A stretch of 64,000 nucleotides of DNA from an uncultured Parabacteroides sp. (GCF_947855115.1 NZ_CANTZW010000003.1:186001-250000); one strand, 5' to 3'; numbered from the stretch's first letter, positions 51,646 through 61,240 are shown. The notes: a model not told the origin generated them from the letters alone. Numbers and translations are program-made.

Positions 51646-52944
51646 ATGAACAAGAAATTACCTATATGTATCGTATTACTAATGTTGATTAGTTGTTTCG
51701 CCTGCAAACATCCCCAACAACCCACGGAAGACGCAGACATGGATACACAATGGGTGGACAGCTCACAACACCTATACCAATACGGCATCTGCATAGATTC
51801 CTTGGATGTAAAAGAATATTTGATGAGAAACGGAGATAACCCCGCTTCCATATTCTCCGACTTAGGTTTCACGGCCTTGAAAGCAGACAGTATAAGCAAG
51901 GCATCCGCTCACGTACTTGATCCCACGAAATTACGGGCCGGCATGCATTATTACACATTCTCCACGGTAGATACTTTAGAGACAATCCGATATATCGCTT
52001 TCGCCAAGTCTTTGACGGATTACGCCGTAATCGACTTGACCGGCGATACGATCAACGCCTATGAATTCAGTAAGTCGATAACCCTCAAGAAAAAGTATAC
52101 GGAAGGAGTCTTAAATTCTTCTTTATGGAACGTTATCAAGGCTAATGGAGGCGATCCGTATCTGGCGATCAAGATATCGGACGTGTACGCTTGGCAGATC
52201 GACTTCTTCGATATTAAAGACGGCGACTCATTCAAGGTGTTATATAATGAGGCTTACATAGACGATACGACAGCCTTGAGCATCGCCTCCATCGAAGGGG
52301 CTATCTTTACACACCAAGGCAAAGAGTTTGTAGCGATTCCCTTCACACAAGACAGCGTTTTCGAATACTTCGACGAAGAAGGGAATAGCCTTCGAAAAGC
52401 GTTCCTGAAAGCGCCACTAGACTTTTTCCGGATCACTTCCCGTTTTACGAACGCCCGTTTCCACCCGATCCTCAAACGTTACAGAGCACACCACGGGGTA
52501 GATTACGCAGCCCCGATAGGTACGCCGGTACGCAGCATAGGGGCCGGCACGGTCATAGCCAAAGGATACCAGAAGGGCGGCGGCAATTTCTTGAAAGTGA
52601 AACATAACTCCGTATACACCACGACCTACATGCACCTAAGCCGTTTTGCCAAAGGAATCCAAGTAGGCAGTCATGTACAGCAAGGCCAAGAAATCGCTTA
52701 TGTAGGATCTACCGGACTCTCTACCGGGCCGCACCTAGATTTCCGTGTCCATAAAAACGGGCAACCTATCGATCCGCTGAAAATGGAAGCTCCTCCCTCC
52801 GAACCGGTAAAACCGGCCTACAGGGATAGTTTCGCTTTAGTTAAACAGCGAATCCTAGCGGAAATAGATAGCTTTCATATAGCCACGGTGAGTAAAGCGT
52901 CTGTTATATATGAGAAAGACAGTATCAACCATTTAAATAACTAG
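51646..52944 (+). CDS. M23 family metallopeptidase lipoprotein
   Basis: From the ATG at 51646 (MNKKLPICIVLLMLISCFAC, a lipobox) the product has 432 residues. An N-terminal region of unknown fold comes first; the M23 (LytM-type) domain is at about residues 265-375 with the zinc ligands in HHGVDYA. The usual HxH of the second motif reads GPHLDFRVH, so a Asp replaces the last His. Related enzymes cut peptidoglycan cross-bridges. An earlier ATG at 51628 is in frame but precedes the signal peptide. Confidence 0.9.
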   Translation: MNKKLPICIVLLMLISCFACKHPQQPTEDADMDTQWVDSSQHLYQYGICIDSLDVKEYLMRNGDNPASIFSDLGFTALKADSISKASAHVLDPTKLRAGMHYYTFSTVDTLETIRYIAFAKSLTDYAVIDLTGDTINAYEFSKSITLKKKYTEGVLNSSLWNVIKANGGDPYLAIKISDVYAWQIDFFDIKDGDSFKVLYNEAYIDDTTALSIASIEGAIFTHQGKEFVAIPFTQDSVFEYFDEEGNSLRKAFLKAPLDFFRITSRFTNARFHPILKRYRAHHGVDYAAPIGTPVRSIGAGTVIAKGYQKGGGNFLKVKHNSVYTTTYMHLSRFAKGIQVGSHVQQGQEIAYVGSTGLSTGPHLDFRVHKNGQPIDPLKMEAPPSEPVKPAYRDSFALVKQRILAEIDSFHIATVSKASVIYEKDSINHLNN

Positions 52945-52947
52945 CGT

Positions 52948-53316
52948 ATGAAATTCTTGGGGAATATAATATGGTTACTCTTCGGCGGGATTATCACTAG
53001 CGTAGAGTATCTGATATCCAGCTTAGTACTAATGGTTACGATCATTGGCATACCCTTTGGCCTCCAGACCTTGAAACTGTCGATACTGGCTTTATGGCCT
53101 TTCGGCAGCCGTGTCGTAGACGAGGGGAACTCCGGTGGATGTTTATCACTTATCATGAATATTATCTGGATATTCGTAGGAGGCTTTTGGATCTGCCTTA
53201 CGCATTTGGGGTTCGGCCTTTTACTATGTATCACGGTCATCGGTATCCCTTTCGGTATGCAACACTTTAAAATGGCGACTTTAGCGCTGGCTCCGTTCGG
53301 TAAAAGTATTCAATAA
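52948..53316 (+). CDS. YccF domain-containing membrane protein
   Basis: The product has 122 residues with two repeats of an LLFGGIITSVEYLISSLVLM-type hydrophobic unit and GIPFGLQTLKLSILALWPFG / GIPFGMQHFKMATLALAPFG, the YccF domain pattern. It is probably an inner-membrane protein of unknown function. It starts 3 bases after the M23 gene, likely cotranscribed. Confidence 0.92.
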   Translation: MKFLGNIIWLLFGGIITSVEYLISSLVLMVTIIGIPFGLQTLKLSILALWPFGSRVVDEGNSGGCLSLIMNIIWIFVGGFWICLTHLGFGLLLCITVIGIPFGMQHFKMATLALAPFGKSIQ

Positions 53317-53342
53317 GGAAAACACCGGTCGTTACAGATATA

Positions 53343-53389
53343 GTACCGCAAAAACGTACAGTAGTGCCGCAACTGCTTTGCGGAGGTAC
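53343..53389. repeat. Palindromic intergenic sequence between yccF and murI
   Basis: Competing stems are visible: GTACCGCAAA with TTTGC-GGA-GGTAC, and CCGCAA with TTGCGG. Its ACCGCAA...CGTnCAGTA part resembles 36166-36190. It may be a degenerate small repeat or a bidirectional stop. Confidence 0.45.
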
Positions 53390-53435
53390 CACAATAGGTA
53401 TGCAGTAGCATAAACAGACTATCAATCCCTACTTT

Positions 53436-54266
53436 TTATAAGGAAATTTGGGAGACTGATATCGGAGTATTCAGGAAGATGGAAGCTGTCTCGGAAAACT
53501 TCTCTGCCGATTCCGTGGTAAGGAAACGGCAACTTCCACCCTTCGTCAGTTTATGATCCATTTCCGGATGGCGCCGTAAATAATCTCGCAAACTCTCTGC
53601 CACATGCTCGCCTTGCGAGAATAAGGTGATGCCGGAAGGAAGAAAAGCACGTATCTTATCCATCAATAGGGGATAATGGGTACATCCTAAGATAAGTGTA
53701 TCAATTTGAGGATCTACGGATAAAATATGGTCAATATGTTTCTTCACGAAGTAATCCGCTCCCGGGGAATTGAACTCATTATTCTCCACCAAAGGAACCC
53801 ACATGGGGCAAGCCTCGCCCGTCACTCGGATATGTGGATACATCTTACCGATCTCAATCGTATAAGAGTTGGACGAGATCGTACCGCCCGTACCCACGAT
53901 GCCTATATGTTTGGTACGGCTGATCGTATCCGCTAATTCTACCGTAGGACGGATCACCCCTAGTACACGACGATTGGAATCCCATCCGGGCAGATCTTTT
54001 TGCTGGATCGTACGAAGCGCTTTCGCGGATGCCGTATTGCAAGCTAAAATCACTAACTGGCATCCCGACTCAAACAGATATGATACCGCCTGGCGGGTAA
54101 ATTGATATACGACCTCGAACGAACGAGTCCCGTAAGGAGAGCGGGCATTATCACCTAGATAAACATAATCATAACCGGGCATCAATTGATGAATCTTATC
54201 AAAGATCGTAAGTCCACCATAACCTGAATCAAAAAGACCGATCGGACCGGGAGCTTGTGAAAACAT
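53436..54266 (-). CDS. murI: Glutamate racemase
   Basis: From the ATG at 54266 (MFSQAPGPIGLFDSGYGGLT) the product has 276 residues; an AGAAGG ribosome site lies just upstream, and the longer frame to 54302 looks non-coding. The two catalytic Cys are in LACNTASAKAL and ILGCTHYPLL. It makes D-glutamate for peptidoglycan. It closes the envelope cluster after the two Skp genes. Confidence 0.96.
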   Translation of the reverse strand: MFSQAPGPIGLFDSGYGGLTIFDKIHQLMPGYDYVYLGDNARSPYGTRSFEVVYQFTRQAVSYLFESGCQLVILACNTASAKALRTIQQKDLPGWDSNRRVLGVIRPTVELADTISRTKHIGIVGTGGTISSNSYTIEIGKMYPHIRVTGEACPMWVPLVENNEFNSPGADYFVKKHIDHILSVDPQIDTLILGCTHYPLLMDKIRAFLPSGITLFSQGEHVAESLRDYLRRHPEMDHKLTKGGSCRFLTTESAEKFSETASIFLNTPISVSQISL

Positions 54267-54350
54267 ATCAGAACCTTCTTTTATAAAGTGCAAAGGGTGC
54301 AATCCTTCCGGAAAACACCCTTTTTTATTCCATGGAATAAAATTCTCTCG

Positions 54351-54848
54351 TTAATTCAACCCAAGTTTCGTACGAACAAACGGAGTCGCATCTACCGCGT
54401 CAGTCCCCGTATAAAGCAAAGCCGCCGGGTCAATGATATAAGTATATCCTTTCTCCGCTCCTACCTTTTGGATAGCGTCTTGCAACTTTTGCTGAATTGG
54501 TTGTAACAATTCTTGTTGTTTCTTCTGCACATCTTGTTGAGCTACCTGCACGAAGTTATCCATACGTCCTTGGATATCCTGGATCTCCTGCATTCTTCTC
54601 AACTTAATATTTTCTGTCAATGAATCCTGCTGCGCTACGAAATCTGAATATTTCTTTTGGTATTCATCTTGCATCTGCTTCAACTCAACTCTATACTTCT
54701 CATTCAAGTCTGCCATTTGTTTTTCCATACCCGATACTTCCGGCATAGCCATAAACACCTCTTGAGTTTTTACAAACGCAATCTTAACTTCCTGAGCGAT
54801 AGCTCCCAACGGGAGAATCATCAACAATAAAACAATAAGTTTCTTCAT
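54351..54848 (-). CDS. OmpH/Skp-family periplasmic chaperone
   Basis: The product has 165 residues with signal peptide MKKLIVLLLMILPLGAIAQ. The remainder is coiled-coil-like (KQMADLNEKYRVELKQMQDE) and the C-terminal end (GYTYIIDPAALLYTGTDAVD) is the OmpH pattern. Skp trimers hold unfolded outer-membrane proteins on the way to BamA. It is one of two copies behind bamA. Confidence 0.94.
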   Translation of the reverse strand: MKKLIVLLLMILPLGAIAQEVKIAFVKTQEVFMAMPEVSGMEKQMADLNEKYRVELKQMQDEYQKKYSDFVAQQDSLTENIKLRRMQEIQDIQGRMDNFVQVAQQDVQKKQQELLQPIQQKLQDAIQKVGAEKGYTYIIDPAALLYTGTDAVDATPFVRTKLGLN

Positions 54849-54922
54849 TTTTACTATATAATTACTTTGTTATTAATCAAGCTTTCACACTATTCATGCA
54901 TAAAGCGCACAAATATAAGCAT

Positions 54923-55438
54923 TTATTTTGAATATCCTAGCTTAATCAGCACTTCATTACTGATATCGATCTTCGGAGAAGCGAAAATAATGCTCATGGC
55001 AGAAGCTCGATCCCAAACGACTTGATACCCTTTGTCTTCCGAGATTTCTTTCACCGCGTTATAAATCTCATCCTGGATTGGTTTCATTAAACTCTCGCGC
55101 TTCTTGTATAACTCACCTTCCGGACCGAAGTACTTACGCTTCAGGTCTTGTGCCTCTTGTTCTTTCTTCACGATCTCTTCCTCCCGTTTTGTCTTCATCT
55201 CGGCAGAGAGGAATACCAAATCACTCTGATAGTTCTTATACATATTCTGAGCTTCTTGCTGAATTGCCTCCACCTCATTTTGCCACTTTTTGGAAACCTG
55301 GCTCAACTGCTCGTTTGTCATTTCGTAAGCCGGAATATTCTTCAATATATATTCCATGTCGATTAAAGCGAACTTCTGTGCCATGCCGGCAAAAGAACAA
55401 AGCAACATCAGACAGCTTAATGTGATAATCTTTTTCAT
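54923..55438 (-). CDS. OmpH/Skp-family periplasmic chaperone
   Basis: The product has 171 residues with signal peptide MKKIITLSCLMLLCSFAGMAQ. It has a long charged helical middle and ends ISNEVLIKLGYSK, like its neighbour downstream. The DMEYILKNIPAYEMTNEQL segment is the OmpH start. It is separated from bamA by 210 bases that hold two palindromes. Confidence 0.94.
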   Translation of the reverse strand: MKKIITLSCLMLLCSFAGMAQKFALIDMEYILKNIPAYEMTNEQLSQVSKKWQNEVEAIQQEAQNMYKNYQSDLVFLSAEMKTKREEEIVKKEQEAQDLKRKYFGPEGELYKKRESLMKPIQDEIYNAVKEISEDKGYQVVWDRASAMSIIFASPKIDISNEVLIKLGYSK

Positions 55439-55531
55439 ACTCTCTCTATTTATAGTTCTACTTATGACTGCAAATATAACAGAGGGTTTACTTACAGTCT
55501 ACCAATATTCGTTAAAAGTGTTTATTTAAAT

Positions 55532-55556
55532 GTAGAGACGGGGCGTGCCCCGTCTC
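55532..55556. repeat. Dispersed palindrome (copy 2)
   Basis: GTAGAGACGGGGCGTGCCCC plus GTCTC. It is the exact reverse complement of the copy at 55597-55621, so together they form a perfect 25-bp inverted repeat around 40 bases. It lies between bamA and skp. Confidence 0.9.
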
Positions 55557-55596
55557 CCGCTAACCGATAGTATCCAAGATACTGCCCTGAGGGGAT

Positions 55597-55621
55597 GAGA
55601 CGGGGCACGCCCCGTCTCTAC
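55597..55621. repeat. Dispersed palindrome (copy 3)
   Basis: GAGACGGGGCACGCCCCGTC plus TCTAC, the exact reverse complement of the copy at 55532-55556. Between the two is a small hairpin AGTATC-GATACT. The arrangement resembles paired REP elements. Confidence 0.9.
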
Positions 55622-55648
55622 GAACGGAACAATACCCGATCTATATTT

Positions 55649-58345
55649 TTAGAATTCTTGTCCGATGATAAAGTGCAGGTTACTACCGCTACGTTTACCA
55701 CTAGAACCATAATTCGGTTCATCGAAACCATAAGCCCAGTCGAGTCCCATCAAACCGATCATCGGCAAGAAGATACGGACACCGACACCCGCGGAACGTT
55801 TCAGATTAAACGGATTGAAATCTTTTAAATCGGTCCAAGCGTTACCCGCCTCGACAAATACCAATCCGTATATCGTAGACGAAGGTTCCAGCAAGAACGG
55901 ATACCTCAACTCCATAGCCAAGCGAGAATAAGCGTATCCATAAGAGTTATAACCACCATTACCGGCGATACTACCATTCTCATAACCTCTCAAGCCGATC
56001 GTTTCCTGAGCATAGGTACTGGAATAACCACTCATACCGTCGCCACCCATATAGAAGGTCTCGAAAGGAGATTTCTTATTTTTGTTATAAGTCCCTAAGA
56101 AACCATACTCAACACGAGTCATCAATACCGGTGTACGTTTCACGGTCAACGGAGCTAACGGGGAGAATATCTTCGCCTTGAACTTCCATTTATGATACTC
56201 GATGAATCTATACTTATCCGGATCTGAGCTCGATATCGACGCATAATCCTTGCCATCAAATAAAGAATAAGGAGGAGTAGCCGCCACAGACAACATGAAT
56301 TGCGAACCTCTACGAGTATACAACGGGTTATCGATAGAATTACGTTGCAACATCAACTCCAAATTGATATTGTGACAGTTTCCGTTATTAACCAAGAAAT
56401 AGTCCCAATCATGCATCATATACAACTGGTAGTTCAAGGTTGCCATGAACTGGAAGTAGTCGTCCGGCCAATTCAAACGTTTACCATAACCAGCGGCAAC
56501 ACCTAGCATCATGATGGATTTATCGGGGTCGTAAGCATACTCATAACTATTATTATAGTAATTATTGTAGTAATTACTACCATAAATACCTCCATATCCA
56601 GGATAATAACCACCTCCATAATATCCAGGATAATAACCGCCTCCATAATATCCTCCCAAATTATTATTATAGTAGTTACTACTGATATCGGTCTGTTTTG
56701 AGAAATAAGCGCTGACGGACAATGTATTCGGTCGTTTTCCTCCAAACCAAGGATCCATGAAGGAGATACTATAAGCCTGATAGTAACGTCCGTTTGTCTG
56801 GCCGCTCAAGGTCAATGTCTGTCCCTCACCTTGCGGGATGATACCTTTATACGTTTTCGGGTTCAAGAAGTTCTTCATGGAGAAGTTCGTAAACTTCAAG
56901 CTTAACTTACCGATCACACCTGTTTGTCCCCAACCCGCGGAGAACTCAATCTGGTCATTTGCCTTGGAAACCAAGTTATACTCGATATCAACGGTTCCAT
57001 TCTCAGGATCAGGCAGCGGCACCGGATTCATGTTTTCCGGATCGAAGTGTCCCATCTGGGCCAACTCACGAACGGAACGCATCAAGTCGTCACGGCTGAA
57101 CAACATACCCGGTTTCGTACGCAACTCACGGCGAACGATATCCTCATACAGACGGTCGTTACCATTAATGATAATACGGTTGATCGTCGCTTGCGGGCCT
57201 TCTTGTATACGGATCTCCAACGAGATAGAATCGTTCGTCACATCCACCTCCACCGGATCGGCGTTGAAGAACAAATAACCGTTATTAAAATAGACATTCG
57301 AAACGGCATCATCATCCGTACTCAAACGCTCGTTCAATTTCTTTTGATTATACACCTCGCCCGGTTTCATACCCAACACGGCCATCAAATAGTCCGTAGA
57401 ATATTGCGTATTACCCACGAAGCGGATATCTTTCAAATAGTATTTCTCACCTTCATCCACTTTCAGGAAGATATCTACCTTCTTCTCGTTAAAGTTCGCT
57501 ACGCTATCGAACAACAAAACAGCGTCGCGATAACCATACTCGTTATATTTGGCGATTATATTTTTCTTATCGTTCTCATATTCCTCGGTGGTGAACTTCT
57601 TCGTGCTGAACATCTCCAGGATACTGGTTTTCCAGTCGTTCGGCAAGCTGAACTTCTCGTTCGTCTTCTTCATCGCCTTCTTCAACTCCCGGGCGGTCAA
57701 TTTCTCGTTACCTTCAAAATAGATACGATGGATCTTGGTCTTTTCATTCTTATCGATATTGATATCCACGATAACCTCGCCTTCATTCGCGGGATCATCC
57801 TTTTGCTCGATCTCGACATCCACGTTCTTGAAACCCTTGCCATCGAAGAACTTCTGGATCACGATCTTGGCACGATCCATAACGTTTGGCGTCACCTGGA
57901 AACCTTTCTTCAAGCCCAACTTCGCCTCCAAATCCTCACGCTCGCCTTTCTTGATACCGTGGTAATTGACTTGCGAGATACGCGGACGTTGCTTCAACTG
58001 GATCTCCAGCCAAATCTGGTCGCCCTCGATCTTCGTAGCCAATATCTTCACGTCCGAAAACAAGCCATGTCTCCAAAAACGCTTCACTGCTGTAGTGATC
58101 TCCTCCCCCGGTACGGTAATCTCATCGCCTACCGACAAGCCCGAGAAGCCGATCAACACAAAATCATCATAATTTTTGATACCCGTAATCTTTATATCCG
58201 CGATCTTGTATTTCTTCGGAGCTAACGAGTACGAAATGACCGGCACTTCTGCCGGTTCCTCAACCTGGGTTGTGTCTATTTCTTGGGCGAACGCACCGCA
58301 AGCGAAACCCAAGCAAATAAAAAACAGCACTATTCTTTTGTACAT
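55649..58345 (-). CDS. bamA: Outer membrane protein assembly factor BamA
   Basis: The product has 898 residues with signal peptide ending in CGAFAQ. Five POTRA domains are expected across about residues 50-430 (for example KIADIKITGIKNYDDFVLIG and DIRFVGNTQYSTDYLMAVLG), then the Omp85 barrel, with GLRGYENGSIAGNGGY near the conserved lid-lock motif and a C-terminal strand ending LHFIIGQEF. It inserts barrel proteins into the outer membrane. Residues about 555-605 are a Gly/Tyr/Asn-rich low-complexity insertion. Upstream is uppS, downstream skp. Confidence 0.97.
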   Translation of the reverse strand: MYKRIVLFFICLGFACGAFAQEIDTTQVEEPAEVPVISYSLAPKKYKIADIKITGIKNYDDFVLIGFSGLSVGDEITVPGEEITTAVKRFWRHGLFSDVKILATKIEGDQIWLEIQLKQRPRISQVNYHGIKKGEREDLEAKLGLKKGFQVTPNVMDRAKIVIQKFFDGKGFKNVDVEIEQKDDPANEGEVIVDINIDKNEKTKIHRIYFEGNEKLTARELKKAMKKTNEKFSLPNDWKTSILEMFSTKKFTTEEYENDKKNIIAKYNEYGYRDAVLLFDSVANFNEKKVDIFLKVDEGEKYYLKDIRFVGNTQYSTDYLMAVLGMKPGEVYNQKKLNERLSTDDDAVSNVYFNNGYLFFNADPVEVDVTNDSISLEIRIQEGPQATINRIIINGNDRLYEDIVRRELRTKPGMLFSRDDLMRSVRELAQMGHFDPENMNPVPLPDPENGTVDIEYNLVSKANDQIEFSAGWGQTGVIGKLSLKFTNFSMKNFLNPKTYKGIIPQGEGQTLTLSGQTNGRYYQAYSISFMDPWFGGKRPNTLSVSAYFSKQTDISSNYYNNNLGGYYGGGYYPGYYGGGYYPGYGGIYGSNYYNNYYNNSYEYAYDPDKSIMMLGVAAGYGKRLNWPDDYFQFMATLNYQLYMMHDWDYFLVNNGNCHNINLELMLQRNSIDNPLYTRRGSQFMLSVAATPPYSLFDGKDYASISSSDPDKYRFIEYHKWKFKAKIFSPLAPLTVKRTPVLMTRVEYGFLGTYNKNKKSPFETFYMGGDGMSGYSSTYAQETIGLRGYENGSIAGNGGYNSYGYAYSRLAMELRYPFLLEPSSTIYGLVFVEAGNAWTDLKDFNPFNLKRSAGVGVRIFLPMIGLMGLDWAYGFDEPNYGSSGKRSGSNLHFIIGQEF
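56598..56651. repeat. 27-bp tandem repeat inside bamA
   Basis: Two nearly identical 27-base units (56598-56624 and 56625-56651), differing at one position, encode the repeated peptide GYYPGYYGG-like stretch of BamA. The unit starts CCAGGATAATAACC. The length is a multiple of three, so the frame is kept. Confidence 0.9.
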
Positions 58346-58359
58346 ATAACAGCTATTGT

Positions 58360-59103
58360 TTATAAGATTAATTGCTCACTTGTCTTACCGAAACGCCGCT
58401 CGCGTTGCTGGTAATACAATATAGCCTCATACAACTCTTCTTCTCTGAAATCCGGCCAAAACACATCCGTAAAGAAGAACTCAGCGTATGACAACTGCCA
58501 TAGCAAGAAGTTACTGATGCGCTTCTCTCCTCCGGTCCGTATCAAAAGATCGGGATCAGGAATATTCTTGGTCGTCAAGTGGTCCGAGACCATAGCCTCG
58601 GTTATATCGTTGGGAGTTATCTTCTGTTCCAATACCTCTTGCGCGATCTGTCTAACCGCCGCAGTAATCTCCCAACGGGAAGAATAACTAAGCGCAAGGA
58701 TCAGTGTGGTTCCCGTATTCGCCGAGGTCGTATCGATACATTCTTGCAACGTATTATAGGCATCCTCCCGAAGGCGGGAAAGATCGCCTATCGCAGTAAG
58801 GCGAACATTTTTCCTCATCATGTCCGGAGTCTCCCGGTGGATAGCGGAGACCAGCAAGCTCATCAACGCTTGGACCTCTTCTTCCGGACGATTCCAATTC
58901 TCGGTAGAGAAAGTGTACAACGTCAGATATTTCAATCCGAGTTGAGTGACCGCATCCATAATCTTACGGACCGAAACAACGCCTTCCTGATGCCCGAAAC
59001 TACGGTCTTTCCCCTTCGCCTTGGCCCAACGTCCGTTCCCGTCCATAATAATTGCCACGTGCCGCGGCAAGCGATTCTTGTCTATTTTCTCAATCAACGA
59101 CAT
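58360..59103 (-). CDS. uppS: Isoprenyl transferase (undecaprenyl pyrophosphate synthase)
   Basis: The product has 247 residues. It makes undecaprenyl pyrophosphate from farnesyl and isopentenyl pyrophosphate. The catalytic Asp is in [20 protein letters not shown], and [13 protein letters not shown] and [19 protein letters not shown] are the other family motifs. It lies 15 bases after bamA starts, in the same transcript. Confidence 0.98.
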   Translation of the reverse strand: MSLIEKIDKNRLPRHVAIIMDGNGRWAKAKGKDRSFGHQEGVVSVRKIMDAVTQLGLKYLTLYTFSTENWNRPEEEVQALMSLLVSAIHRETPDMMRKNVRLTAIGDLSRLREDAYNTLQECIDTTSANTGTTLILALSYSSRWEITAAVRQIAQEVLEQKITPNDITEAMVSDHLTTKNIPDPDLLIRTGGEKRISNFLLWQLSYAEFFFTDVFWPDFREEELYEAILYYQQRERRFGKTSEQLIL

Positions 59104-59121
59104 TATTTTATCTTACTAAGT

Positions 59122-59811
59122 CTAATATTCACCTATATTCTTCGCATTGTTACAAGTACGGCATCTCGGGCCGAAATCCCATGTAACAGACAACAACAAG
59201 AAAGAGTACCAATCCTTATTCTTAAGGGCGCTACCCTTGACACCATACGGATCATCCAACATATCCTTTCCCTCCAAGCCATCCCCGAATAACTTACGAA
59301 ACGAGAACTCGCACCCTAGGTTAAGGCGGTTCTTGATCTTATATTTCATGCCCACGCCCAAAGGTATATTCGGGCCGGCAAAAGTCTTCCCGCCCCCCGG
59401 CGCCACCGTCAGCCCTATGCCCACCAAGACATAAGGAGAGAAACGTTTCGCTCCCGCATAGTCAAACTTATCGCTATACGGAAAGAAATTGAACTCAGCC
59501 TGTCCTCCCAACTCCATGATGCTACGGTTGAAAGAGGTCTGGGCGTTATTCGGAAAAACATTCTCCATTCCTTCGGTCTTACCAGAGACCTGCCCCCACA
59601 TCAAGTTGGCTTTCAAGGCCCAACGGAAATTGATGTTATACCGGAACACAGCCCCCGCCGCCAGATTCATTCCTTTGAATATCGTATTCTTGTTGGCATC
59701 GCCCATATAAAAGGCACCGCCAGCCATACCACCGATCTCGTACTTATATTCCTGCGCCCAAAGCGTAGGAACCATGCTCGCCAATAGGATGATTATGAGA
59801 AGTCTCTTCAT
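59122..59811 (-). CDS. DUF6089-type outer-membrane beta-barrel protein
   Basis: The product has 229 residues with signal peptide MKRLLIIILLASMVPTLWAQ. The body is strand-rich (GGMAGGAFYMGDANKNTIFK, FSPYVLVGIGLTVAPGGGK, KYKIKNRLNLGCEFSFRKLF) with a Cys pair near the end (GPRCRTCNN). This matches the DUF6089 pattern seen upstream of uppS in Bacteroidetes; family by memory. Function unknown. Confidence 0.85.
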   Translation of the reverse strand: MKRLLIIILLASMVPTLWAQEYKYEIGGMAGGAFYMGDANKNTIFKGMNLAAGAVFRYNINFRWALKANLMWGQVSGKTEGMENVFPNNAQTSFNRSIMELGGQAEFNFFPYSDKFDYAGAKRFSPYVLVGIGLTVAPGGGKTFAGPNIPLGVGMKYKIKNRLNLGCEFSFRKLFGDGLEGKDMLDDPYGVKGSALKNKDWYSFLLLSVTWDFGPRCRTCNNAKNIGEY

Positions 59812-59827
59812 TTCCTATCGTACTTTT

Positions 59828-61201
59828 CTATTCCTTCGGGATCAAACGATTGATACGGCCTCTCCAAAGTTGATTCAAGTCATTGGATCCGGCGCTGGTC
59901 TTTCCCCCGAAAATATTCACGAAATTCTCTTCATCCACAATGATCGAAGAGAAACCTCTCGCCACATAGTCGGCCGGCAACACCACCATCGAATCGACCA
60001 CCGACCAAGAGATTCCATAATCTATGGATTGATATATATCTTTCAAAGCCTTGTTCGAAGCGTCGATACCTCCGATCAAGAAAAATTTATTATCATAATT
60101 GGCGACCATCGCTCCCTCACGTTTCGTGAAATTAGCGTCGCCGGAAGCCATCAACGCCCAAGAGGACCCATCCATGGTAGCCCAAGTCGTATTAACCACT
60201 TGATTATCCGCGGTACGTCCGCCTGCGATCATCAAATACTCATAATACATAGCGGCATATTGAAGATTTCCAAACCCGGTAACAGGGAATTCGCCAGGCA
60301 CCGCGTCTCCGGCGGTCCATTCCATAGACTCATTCATCGAATAGAACGTAAGCGATCCATCCTTATCCACGATCGTAGCTAACGCGGAAGCCTGTCTCGC
60401 CCCCTGCTTCACGCTACCCAAGATGTATCTCACGGATGGGGCGTTCTCTACAACGCTCCACGCCAAACCATCCTCGGATTTATACAAATCGCCATTTGTA
60501 CCCGGCATATATAAAGCATTACCGTACTCGGTAATCTGGGAGATCAAAAGCCCATCGGAAGGCAGACCGGTCAAGGATAAAGACTGCCAGTCTTCAGGCG
60601 TGCCTACCGGTGCGTAATATAATTGGTAAGGCTTACCGGAATCGGCGGGTTTCACATACATAAAATAATTCTCCGATCCGTTATAATCATAAGCGACCAC
60701 CTTCTGCTCCTTTATGGAAACACCAATCATAGAACTAGCGTACATACTCCAAACCATAGAATCCGGAACCACTTGATGGATATTTACCTGTGCGTTATAG
60801 ACTTTGGTGGTGACTTGATCGTACGCATGAACCACGAACTTGACAGGAGCGGAGAAATCAATGGAATCCGACAAGCTACTCAAATAATAAGTGGAATCCG
60901 GATAAGCTTCCGGGCTGACCTCAACACCTCCTACGGAAAGATTGCCAAACCCGATCTTACAAACCACTTTCTCTATTTCCGTACCATAAGGCAACGAGTC
61001 TATATTAAAAATCCGTCCCGTTAGCTGATCGATCGTAAATTTCACGGTATCCAACCCCGGTACAGAGTCATGACTTAATGAGAAAGTATGTATCTGGCAA
61101 TTCTTAACTACTTCTACATCAGTGATATCATCCGAGTTCAAACAAGAGGACAACACTAACGCAAAACAACCTGTTATAAATAGTACTAATTTATTTTTCA
61201 T
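59828..61201 (-). CDS. DUF6242-type lipoprotein with Kelch-like repeats
   Basis: From the ATG at 61201 (MKNKLVLFITGCFALVLSSC) the product has 457 residues and a clear lipobox. The second half has repeated beta units of the SWALMASGDANFTKREGAMV and GISWSVVDSMVVLPADYVAR type, suggesting a beta propeller. The family call is by memory. It is the first gene of the envelope cluster and has its own promoter. Confidence 0.8.
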   Translation of the reverse strand: MKNKLVLFITGCFALVLSSCLNSDDITDVEVVKNCQIHTFSLSHDSVPGLDTVKFTIDQLTGRIFNIDSLPYGTEIEKVVCKIGFGNLSVGGVEVSPEAYPDSTYYLSSLSDSIDFSAPVKFVVHAYDQVTTKVYNAQVNIHQVVPDSMVWSMYASSMIGVSIKEQKVVAYDYNGSENYFMYVKPADSGKPYQLYYAPVGTPEDWQSLSLTGLPSDGLLISQITEYGNALYMPGTNGDLYKSEDGLAWSVVENAPSVRYILGSVKQGARQASALATIVDKDGSLTFYSMNESMEWTAGDAVPGEFPVTGFGNLQYAAMYYEYLMIAGGRTADNQVVNTTWATMDGSSWALMASGDANFTKREGAMVANYDNKFFLIGGIDASNKALKDIYQSIDYGISWSVVDSMVVLPADYVARGFSSIIVDEENFVNIFGGKTSAGSNDLNQLWRGRINRLIPKE

Positions 61202-61232
61202 CAAAAACATAAGTTTGTCGCATATAAAGGCA

Positions 61233-61240
61233 CAAAAGTA
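61233..61240 (-). promoter_or_regulatory. Probable promoter -7 element of the envelope cluster
   Basis: On the minus strand TACTTTTG fits TAnnTTTG, 32 bases upstream of the ATG at 61201. The -33 position is weak. Confidence 0.5.

Noticed and set aside
53343..53389. Rho-independent terminator for yccF
   Set aside because: Stem pairing is imperfect and there is no T run on either strand.
56924..58225. 433-residue open frame on the plus strand over bamA
   Set aside because: It is antisense to a full, well-recognised BamA, has no recognisable domain and looks like a codon-bias shadow.
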